A DNA stretch of 8,541 nt from UBA8437 sp003445035 (lineage in GTDB: Bacteria > Planctomycetota > Planctomycetia > Planctomycetales > Planctomycetaceae), in assembly GCA_937901285.1 (NCBI GenBank), contig CALCHI010000432.1:1-8541 (forward strand). The letters are read 5' to 3'. The notes below the pieces were generated by a model that had not been told where the DNA came from, made no database searches, and saw nothing but the letters and a program-made list of their open reading frames with translations. Shown in pieces: positions 1-5,857 of the stretch. Position 1 is the stretch's first letter. Each line of letters begins with the position of its first letter. The position numbers were made by a program, and so were the translations under genes.

Positions 1-1
1 A

Positions 2-55
2 GGGTGGCAGGCCGTCGTAGAGTTGCGGGACTCTGCGGCGGCCGCTCCCTTTTAA
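2..55 (+). CDS. possible 3' end of an upstream gene (partial)
   Basis: This frame is open from the left edge and ends at a TAA (53-55). It would encode the tail GWQAVVELRDSAAAAPF. The composition is plausible for a real C-terminus, whereas the neighbouring frame, open to a TGA at 82-84, is arginine-rich and looks like non-coding frame. With only 17 residues no family can be recognised. The stop lies in the same frame as the next gene, 39 bp before its GTG start, so the two could be co-transcribed. It could also be chance open frame. Confidence 0.3.
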   Translation, partial: GWQAVVELRDSAAAAPF

Positions 56-94
56 GGACCCGGAGGCAAATCGTCTCGTCCTGAAAGAGGCCTT

Positions 95-2092
95 GTGCTA
101 CCGTCCCGGCCCGCAACATCAACGGTCGGACCCGCCGTGGACAACCACCCCCCGTATCAACCACTCCGTGTGGCCGCTACGTGCCTGGTGGTGTCTCTGC
201 TGGTGCTGTTGGGACTGGGGGCCTGGGCCGGTGGATTCCTGCCATTGGGGTTTGGAGAGGCCACGGTTTCCGATCGACCCACTGGCCCCGACGACCGGCC
301 GATCATTCCGCGGTTTGATCTTCGCGATTCGTTGGGAACGGTGCAGCAGGTTGGTGGCGATTCCGAGGCCCCCGCGACCGTCGTCGTGTTTCTCTCGCCG
401 ACGTGCCCGATCAGCCGCAGCTACGTGCCGATGCTTGGGCGTCTTCATCGTGCGGCCGCCCTTCGTCACGTAAGAGTGCTGGGGATACTGGTTGGAGCGA
501 ACGAGAACTCCGGGCCGGAATTCGGGGCTGGTTTTCCGTTGGTCAGCGAAACGTCTCAACCGGAGGCCAGGGCCGTGCGAGATTGTCTCGATCCGACGCA
601 TGTCCCCGAGGCCTTCGTGATCGATTCGGACGGCCGGCTCTGCTACCGCGGCCGGATCGATGATCACTACATCGACGTCGGTCGCCGTCGACAAAAAGCC
701 ACTCGCCGTGACCTGGCTCGCGCGATCGATACGGTGCTGGGTGGACGTTCTCGAGAGCTGACACGGACCTTGCCGGTTGGCTGCCTGCTGGAGAGTCCAC
801 CCGGGGAGGCCGAGACCGCCACATCGGTCACCTGGTCGAGCCACGTGGCGGAACTGGTGCACAGGCGTTGCGGCCGCTGCCACCGTGCGGAAACTCCCAC
901 ACCGTTCCCCCTGAGAACCTACGACGATGTGGCCGCTCGTTCACGACAGGTGCTCGACGTGGTCACCCGTCGAATCATGCCACCATGGAAGCCGCGGCCG
1001 GAATTCGGTCATTTCCAGGACGAATTGCGTCTCGACGAGTCGGAACTGTCTCTGTTACGGAAGTGGCTCGAGTCGGGATTGCCACGTGGCGACATGGCCA
1101 CGGCGCCGGCGGCCCCGGCGTACCGTGGTGGCTGGGTGCTGGGCGAGCCGGACCTGGTGCTGACGATGCCGGAAGCGGCGTCGATTCCGGCCGAGGGGGA
1201 TGACGTGTACTGGTATTTCGTCATCCCGTCGGGGCTGGTTTCCGATCGGATGATCACCGCGATCGATTTCCGTCCCGGAAACTCCCGGGTGGTTCACCAC
1301 GCCAGTTTTCGCTACGACGATACCGGTCGGGCACGTCTGCTGGATGCGACCGACCCAGCACCGGGATACCGTCGGCGCGGTGGCTGGGGCTTCTCCAGCG
1401 GAGGCACGTTGGGGGGATGGGCTGCCGGTGTTCAACCCAGGAGACTGGCTTCCGGCCTGGGCCGTCCGATCACCGCCGGATCGGACTTTGTCCTCCAGGT
1501 GCATTACCACCCCACCGGCCAGGCCGAACAGGATCGTTCCCGGGTCGGAATCTACTTCCTTCCCGACCGGTCACAGTCGGTGGGTTCAGCTGCGGCGGAG
1601 ATCACCCCGGTGGTCGAGATCTTCGTGGGCGAAATGTCGCTGGAGATTCCCGCAGGTCGGTCCGATCTTCATCACTCGGCCGAATACACTCTGCCTGTGC
1701 CGGTAACGCTCCACTCGGTCCTCCCTCACATGCACTTGCTGGGTCGGCGTTGCCGGTCCTGGGCTGTCCTGCCCAACGGGCGGCAGGTTCCGTTGGTCGC
1801 GATTGACGACTGGGATTTCAATTGGCAGGGCCAGTATCACCTGCGGAAACCGCTGAAACTGCCGGCCGGGGCACGGCTGGTTCACGAGGCCTGGTACGAC
1901 AACAGTTCGGGCAACCCGTTCAACCCGCACTCTCCACCCCGGCGGGTCATCTGGGGTGAAGGGACCAGCGCGGAGATGGGGCTGCTGCTGCTGGATGTGA
2001 CAGCCGATTCGGCAGCCGACCGGAAGAAATTGATCCGGCACAACTGGTCGCATTTCGTCGAGCAGTACCGTCGGTTGAGCGGAAACCGCTAG
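95..2092 (+). CDS. Exported redoxin / cytochrome c / type II copper monooxygenase fusion protein
   Basis: The protein has 665 residues. An N-terminal hydrophobic segment (about 26-46, with a possible AWA|G cleavage site) indicates export. Residues about 70-225 look like a thioredoxin-fold redoxin domain. It has one active-site cysteine, Cys104 in T-C-P-I-S, where a classical thioredoxin has CxxC; Cys164 and the cis-Pro region VPEAFVID (170-177) follow. Residues about 245-335 carry a c-type haem motif CGRCH (Cys259, Cys262, His263) and a candidate axial Met295 in IMPPW. Residues about 345-640 resemble the two-domain copper type II, ascorbate-dependent monooxygenase (PHM/DBH) fold. The expected ligands are all present: His401-His402 and His470 (LQVHYH) for one copper, and His545, His547 (PHMH) and Met628 (SAEMG) for the other. 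GTG at 95 is the first possible start after the in-frame TAA at 53; AGAGG at 86-90 is a close Shine-Dalgarno. GTG 137 is an alternative that gives a shorter n-region. The substrate is unknown. Family assignment rests on motifs, not a search. Confidence 0.9.
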   Translation: MLPSRPATSTVGPAVDNHPPYQPLRVAATCLVVSLLVLLGLGAWAGGFLPLGFGEATVSDRPTGPDDRPIIPRFDLRDSLGTVQQVGGDSEAPATVVVFLSPTCPISRSYVPMLGRLHRAAALRHVRVLGILVGANENSGPEFGAGFPLVSETSQPEARAVRDCLDPTHVPEAFVIDSDGRLCYRGRIDDHYIDVGRRRQKATRRDLARAIDTVLGGRSRELTRTLPVGCLLESPPGEAETATSVTWSSHVAELVHRRCGRCHRAETPTPFPLRTYDDVAARSRQVLDVVTRRIMPPWKPRPEFGHFQDELRLDESELSLLRKWLESGLPRGDMATAPAAPAYRGGWVLGEPDLVLTMPEAASIPAEGDDVYWYFVIPSGLVSDRMITAIDFRPGNSRVVHHASFRYDDTGRARLLDATDPAPGYRRRGGWGFSSGGTLGGWAAGVQPRRLASGLGRPITAGSDFVLQVHYHPTGQAEQDRSRVGIYFLPDRSQSVGSAAAEITPVVEIFVGEMSLEIPAGRSDLHHSAEYTLPVPVTLHSVLPHMHLLGRRCRSWAVLPNGRQVPLVAIDDWDFNWQGQYHLRKPLKLPAGARLVHEAWYDNSSGNPFNPHSPPRRVIWGEGTSAEMGLLLLDVTADSAADRKKLIRHNWSHFVEQYRRLSGNR

Positions 2093-2139
2093 TCGATGGC
2101 GCTATCCGCCGCCGCTTTCGCCGGTTTCCGTCGGAACCG
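2078..2139. terminator. Candidate bidirectional terminator between convergent genes
   Basis: The stop codons of the two convergent genes are only 9 bp apart, so any terminator must overlap coding sequence. Three structures are visible: a small hairpin AGCGG-AAA-CCGCT (2078-2090), a perfect 9-bp inverted repeat CGGAAACCG (2080-2088) with CGGTTTCCG (2122-2130), and a competing hairpin CGGTT/AACCG (2122-2139). There is no T-tract, so this is not a canonical intrinsic terminator. The structures could still limit read-through or block 3' exonucleases. The call is tentative. Confidence 0.25.
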
Positions 2140-4441
2140 TCACGGACTCCTGTGACGACGATTTGCCGACGGCCTGCTCAAGGGCTTTGATGATGCGGCC
2201 GGGGCCGAAAACCCCGTCCAGGACGATCGGCTTGTCCGGTTGTCCGGCGGGGTAGATGGCATAGAACGGAATCGCCTTGGCACGGTTGCCAAGCTTGACC
2301 AACAACGCATCGATCTCTGGGGAGTCCTTCGTCTTGTCGGCCTTCAGGGCCACGATCTTGTGGTCGGTGATGAACTTGCGGGTGACATCGGCATCCAAGG
2401 CGACCGCCTCGTTGATCTTGCAGGTGATTCACCAGTCGGCCGTGAAGTCGATCAACACCGTTTGCTTGTCCTCGAGGTGCTGGGCGAGAACGTCGCCCGA
2501 GTAGGGCCTCCAGAATCCATCGTCGGGGTGGTAGAACCATCCGAAGGAGACCAGGCCCAGCAGGCCACCGAAGGCGGCCGCCTGGCCCCAGGCCATCATC
2601 CGCCTGGCCCGTGGCTGGGTCAGCGGCACACGGCCGATCCACCAGAAGGCGGCCCAGAGTGAGAACAGGAACAGCAAGGTCGGCACCACGATGTCGGGGT
2701 CGACTCCGGAGAGCACGTACATCGGGTAGATCACCGTGCCCAGCAGCACGAAGCCCATCACCTGCTTGAACGTCTCCATCCACATGCCCGGCTTGGGCAG
2801 GAACCCGATCAGCTTGGGGAACGCTCCGATCAGCAGATAGGGAAACGCCATTCCCAGTCCCACGCTCATCAACACCAGGTAGGTGACTCCGATCGACTGG
2901 CTCACTGCCCAGCTCATCGCCGGCACCAGCAGCGGTCCGGTGCAGGGGGTGGCCAGGATGGTGGTCAGGATTCCCTTGGCAAACGCGGCGCCCAGGCCTT
3001 CCCGGCCGGAGGTGTCACCGGAACCGCCGAAGCCGGGAATCGGGATTTCCCAGACTCCCAGGAAACTCAGTGCGAAGACAAAGACGATCGTCGCCATGAC
3101 GATGTTGAACGGGGCACTGGTGAACTGCGATCCCCAGCCGGCTCCGACCACGCCGACCAGGGTGGCCAGCACCGCGAAGACACTCATCAGGCCCAGGGAG
3201 AACGCAAGATTGAGCATGAAGCCGCGGGTTCGGTCTTCACCGGCCTGTGTCACAAACGACATGATTTTCAGGCCGATCACCGGCAGCACGCAGGGCATGA
3301 AATTGAGAATGAAGCCGGCGAGAAGCGCGATGCCGACCTGGGTCAGCAGCGTGCTCAGGCTGGCCGGTGCCGCCGACGGCGTCTCTTGCGGGTCGGTCTC
3401 GGTGGACACCATCTTCCGTTGCCCGGCGTCGGGATTCTTGTCGGTTTCGCTGACATCTCCCAGAACGAACGAAGCCCGCCCCTTCAGGCAGCCCTTCTCA
3501 TCGCAGTACTGGTACAGCACGCGGCCTCGTACGCCGTAGCCGGTATCGGTCGCGGAATCGGTCACGCGGAAGGTCTTGCTCCAGGTGACCGTGCCGTGGA
3601 AGAGCCGTTGCTCGACGTTGCCGGTAGGAAGCTCGACCGTCTTCTTCTCGAACGGCTTGTTTTCCTTGAACCCGTCTCCGACAGCCTCGAGGCCACGCAG
3701 CCCCGGGAGCGATATCCGGGTGGGCAGGCCTCCGTTGTTCTTGTCCTGGCTGAGCGCGAAGATGTGGAATCTGTCTTCGAGAGTTGCCGAGAGCGACAGC
3801 GTCACCGTGTCGCCGGGCCTGGCGTACCCGGGTGACAACTCCATGTGCCACGACACCGGCGTCGGTGTCTTCTGGCCGCCAGCCTTGGTGGTCGGGGTGA
3901 AGTCGCGGGTGAAGGGGAATTCCGGGCCATCACCGAGGGTGATTTCGATCGGGAACTCTTCCGGCGGCAAGCAGCCGGTGGCGTTGCACATGCTCAGCGT
4001 GATCGCACCGTTGATCGCAGCGTCGCCGTCACCCCGCTTGAATGCCTGCCGCCACACCGCTCGTCCAATGTGCTTCTCCTGGCGAAAATCCATCTCGCCG
4101 ATCTTGGTGACCTCGATCTTCGGTGGGTGGTCGGGCCGGGGGGCCTTGTCGAGTGTTTCGAGTCCGGTGTGTTCGGAGATCTTGATGATCGTCGAGTTGG
4201 GGTCGTCGCCGATCGAGTAGGTGTAGTAGCCCTCGGAGACGATCACCTCGATCGTCAGCGTCACCCGTTCTCCCGGCTTGGCGGTGGCCGGGTGCAGTGA
4301 CGTGGCGATCTTCGGTGTCGCCGCCACCGTGTCCGGACCGTCGCCCAGGTTGCCGAAGGGCTGGAACAGATCGGGCTGGTCCTGGGCCACCGCCGGGGCG
4401 GCCATCACCAAAACAGCGATCCAGGTCAAACACCTTCTCAT
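2102..4441 (-). CDS. dsbD: DsbD-family transmembrane thiol:disulfide reductase, predicted selenoprotein (Sec671)
   Basis: This is read as one 779-residue protein through an in-frame TGA. Like DsbD it should carry electrons from cytoplasmic thioredoxin across the inner membrane to periplasmic thiols. ATG 4441 is preferred because it begins a clean signal peptide (MRRCLTWIAVLVMAAPAVAQ, AVA|Q cleavage); an upstream in-frame GTG at 4468 adds nine polar residues. Two N-terminal DsbD-alpha-like domains follow (about 42-172 and 195-330), each with a CxxxxC pair (Cys152/157 and Cys313/318). Residues about 366-637 form the eight-helix core with the diagnostic MPCVLP (Cys384) and TPCTGP (Cys500). The C-terminal thioredoxin domain starts at about 645, reads DW-TGA-ITCK (Sec671, Cys674), contains the cis-Pro in AIPFYAIYP, and ends at TAG 2104-2102. 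Every mature cysteine is half of a redox pair, and the TGA supplies the missing half of the last. There is no strong Shine-Dalgarno. The alternative is a nonsense mutation or read error that truncates the protein before its active site. Confidence 0.85.
2393..2416 (-). promoter_or_regulatory. Candidate bacterial SECIS hairpin
   Basis: The hairpin begins 12 nt after the UGA on the mRNA. The lower stem is AUC (2416-2414) with GAU (2395-2393). A two-base AA bulge (2413-2412) follows. The upper stem is CGAGGC (2411-2406) with GCCUUG (2401-2396), including one G-U pair. The apical loop is GGUC (2405-2402), starting 24 nt after the UGA. Known bacterial SECIS elements have a short apical loop with a G in its first two bases, roughly 16-37 nt after the UGA; from memory, the E. 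coli fdhF hairpin also presents GGUC. The bulged U that SelB contacts in E. coli is not obvious here. The hairpin lies in coding sequence (I-N-E-A-V-A-L-D). Pairing was done by eye, without a folding calculation. Confidence 0.65.
2429..2431 (-). other. In-frame UGA predicted to encode selenocysteine
   Basis: The codon order on the minus strand is GAC TGG TGA ATC ACC TGC AAG (Asp-Trp-Sec-Ile-Thr-Cys-Lys). It replaces the first, nucleophilic cysteine of the DsbD thioredoxin CxxC (Cys461 in E. coli DsbD), giving a U-x-x-C motif. TGA is one base from TGC or TGT. About 108 further codons stay open and still encode a recognisable thioredoxin domain. TGA works as an ordinary stop elsewhere in this window (end of the gene at 4595-5857), which argues against a general reassignment of the codon. 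Confidence 0.8.
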
Positions 4442-4469
4442 CGTGTCACGTTCTTTCGTTTGCCGCACA

Positions 4470-4497
4470 CGTCCGGGGGGCCGCCCTCTTCCGGACG
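4470..4497 (-). repeat. GC-rich inverted repeat in the predicted dsbD leader
   Basis: The 7-bp arms CGTCCGG (4470-4476) and CCGGACG (4491-4497) flank 14 bases. If transcription starts near 4492, most of this hairpin would be at the very 5' end of the dsbD mRNA, about 30 nt before the start codon. It could stabilise the transcript, act as an operator, or be chance pairing in GC-rich DNA. There is no following T-run, so it is not read as a terminator. Confidence 0.3.
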
Positions 4498-4498
4498 C

Positions 4499-4528
4499 AT
4501 CTTAGTTCATCCGAATCGACGCTGGCAA
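4499..4528 (-). promoter_or_regulatory. Putative sigma70-like promoter of dsbD
   Basis: On the minus strand a -35-like TTGCCA (4528-4523, five of six consensus bases) is followed after 18 nt by a -10-like TAAGAT (4504-4499, four of six). Transcription would begin near 4492, giving a leader of about 50 nt before the ATG at 4441. It is the best match I could find in the divergent intergenic region. No comparably good promoter was seen for the rightward gene at 4595. Confidence 0.4.
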
Positions 4529-4554
4529 TTGGCCAATGGCACCGCTCGTGGCAC
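4523..4554. repeat. Clustered TGGC repeats with a 10-bp palindrome (possible operator)
   Basis: TGGC occurs at 4523, 4530, 4537 and 4549 (steps of 7, 7 and 12 bases); the last two copies are TGGCAC. In the middle lies the perfect palindrome ATTGGCCAAT (4528-4537), which abuts and overlaps by one base the predicted dsbD -35 hexamer. A regulator binding here could affect both divergent genes. No known operator is recognised, so the role is inferred from position only. Confidence 0.25.
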
Positions 4555-4594
4555 ACTGTCGGTAAGACGTCATCCCGGTCCTGAAGAATTCGCC

Positions 4595-5857
4595 GTGTTC
4601 CGACTCGCTTTCTTTCTCTGTTGGCTGCCCGCGGTGTTGCCGGCCGCCGAGCCGCGTAAGGTCACCGTGGAAGCCTCGTTGCCGTTCGGGCAGGCGCCGG
4701 TTGATTATCTCGGGGAAACCACTGCCGATCCCATAGCCCGTCTTGACCGCCGGCTGGTTGACGGCGAGGCGACGCTCAAACCGGTGCCCGGTCGCGGTTA
4801 CCTCGATGCGGTTCTGCGTCTTCTGCGAGTGCCCGTTTCCTCTCAACTGCTGGTCTACTCCAAGACGGCCGTCAACCAGCGTCTGGTCACCCCGAAAACG
4901 CCCAGGGCGATCTATTTCAACGACGCGGTCTCGGTGGCCTGGGTTCCGGGAACCGCCGAACTGGAACTGTCGGCCGTCGATCCGGTCAAAGGCGCGATGT
5001 TCTACGTCTTGAAACAGCCCGAAGCGTCCGCCGGTGGGGCGCCGCGGTTCCACCGCAAGCGGAGTTGCCTGGCCTGCCATATTGGTCGCACCACGCTGTC
5101 GGTTCCCGGCGGCATCGTGCGATCGTTCCTGGTCGAATCAACGGGCAAGCCGCTCGAGGGTTACTCGCGGGTGACCGGAACCACTCGGATCACCAATCGC
5201 TGGGGCGGCTGGTACGTCACCGGGAGGCTGGGCTCGTCGATCCACATGGGCAACCTGGTCAACAGGGATGAGAACCGACGTCACCGCCACGATGCGTCGT
5301 TCCGCGCCAGCCTGGATCGTCTGGATGCCCTGGTCGATCTCAAGACCTATCTCTCGCCTCACAGTGACGTGGTCGCCCACCTGGTTCTCGACCATCAGTT
5401 GCACGGTCAGAACCTGATCACCCGCGTGTCCTACGAGCACAGGTTGGGCAGGCGGTCCGATGCCGAGGACCGGTTGCTGCGGTATCTGCTGTTGGCCGAG
5501 GAGCCTCGGTGGGAGGGGGAGATTGCCGGCACGAGCGGATTTGCCAAGTGGTTCCAGGAGCAGGGGCCACGGGCCGGCGACGGTCGGTCACTGCGGCAAC
5601 TGGACCTTTCCAGTCACCTGTTCCGCTATCGCCTGAGCCCCCTGGTCTATTCACCGCAGTTGGCGGTGATGCCTGACGCGCCGCGCAAGCGGCTGGGCCG
5701 TCGGTTACGCGCCGTACTGGAGGGCCGCCCGGCCGGTGGTCTCGAGAAGTTGCTCAGCGATCGGCAACGGGCCGACCTGCGTGACATCCTGGAAGCCACG
5801 CGAGAAGATTTGCCAACCGAGTGGCGAGTGGGTCCGAGACGTCGAGGAGTGGAATGA
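4595..5857 (+). CDS. Exported monohaem cytochrome c-like protein, function unknown
   Basis: From GTG 4595 the protein has 420 residues. This start is chosen because it begins directly with a signal peptide (MFRLAFFLCWLPAVLPAAEP, probable AA|E cleavage). A weak GAAGAA lies 6 bases upstream, and longer in-frame starts would only add a polar, low-complexity extension over the intergenic region. One c-type haem motif CLACH (Cys158, Cys161, His162) is followed by LSVPGGIVRSFLVES and NRWGGWYVTG (201-210), then IHMGN (216-220), where Met218 is a possible axial ligand. I recognise this CxxCH / VPG / RWGGWYVTG pattern as a conserved, uncharacterised exported protein type, but I cannot name a reaction. 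The C-terminal half (about 235-405) looks mainly helical and charged. Its stop overlaps the start of the following dehydrogenase gene, so the two are probably one operon and may be redox partners. It is divergent from dsbD. Confidence 0.85.
   Translation: MFRLAFFLCWLPAVLPAAEPRKVTVEASLPFGQAPVDYLGETTADPIARLDRRLVDGEATLKPVPGRGYLDAVLRLLRVPVSSQLLVYSKTAVNQRLVTPKTPRAIYFNDAVSVAWVPGTAELELSAVDPVKGAMFYVLKQPEASAGGAPRFHRKRSCLACHIGRTTLSVPGGIVRSFLVESTGKPLEGYSRVTGTTRITNRWGGWYVTGRLGSSIHMGNLVNRDENRRHRHDASFRASLDRLDALVDLKTYLSPHSDVVAHLVLDHQLHGQNLITRVSYEHRLGRRSDAEDRLLRYLLLAEEPRWEGEIAGTSGFAKWFQEQGPRAGDGRSLRQLDLSSHLFRYRLSPLVYSPQLAVMPDAPRKRLGRRLRAVLEGRPAGGLEKLLSDRQRADLRDILEATREDLPTEWRVGPRRRGVE
5844..5849 (+). promoter_or_regulatory. 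Ribosome binding site of the dehydrogenase gene
   Basis: GAGGAG lies within the last codons of the preceding gene. It is 4 bases from ATG 5854 and 7 bases from ATG 5857, both in the same frame. The spacing favours 5857; a start at 5854 would give a classical ATGA overlap with the upstream TGA. The choice changes the protein by one methionine only. Confidence 0.7.

Noticed and set aside
2102..2398. A separate 98-residue gene starting at TTG 2398 on the minus strand
   Set aside because: It begins just after the active-site Cys674 and would encode a thioredoxin domain without its active site. It is the C-terminal part of the dsbD protein seen beyond the UGA.
2102..4441. dsbD as a pseudogene with a premature stop
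   Set aside because: There is one interruption only, placed exactly on a catalytic cysteine codon, with no frameshift, an intact downstream domain and a SECIS-like hairpin. It remains the main alternative until sel genes are checked.
4442..4468. GTG 4468 as the dsbD start
   Set aside because: It would put nine polar residues before an otherwise ideal signal peptide that begins at ATG 4441.
4460..4594. Upstream extension of the 420-residue gene to 4460
   Set aside because: The added residues are polar and low in complexity, would bury the signal peptide, and would run across the divergent promoter region and past the GTG at 4468 of dsbD.
5855..5857. TGA at the end of the 420-residue gene as a second selenocysteine codon, or as evidence of a reassigned TGA
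   Set aside because: It overlaps a well-formed start with a good ribosome binding site, and the frame beyond it encodes nothing recognisable. It is a normal stop.
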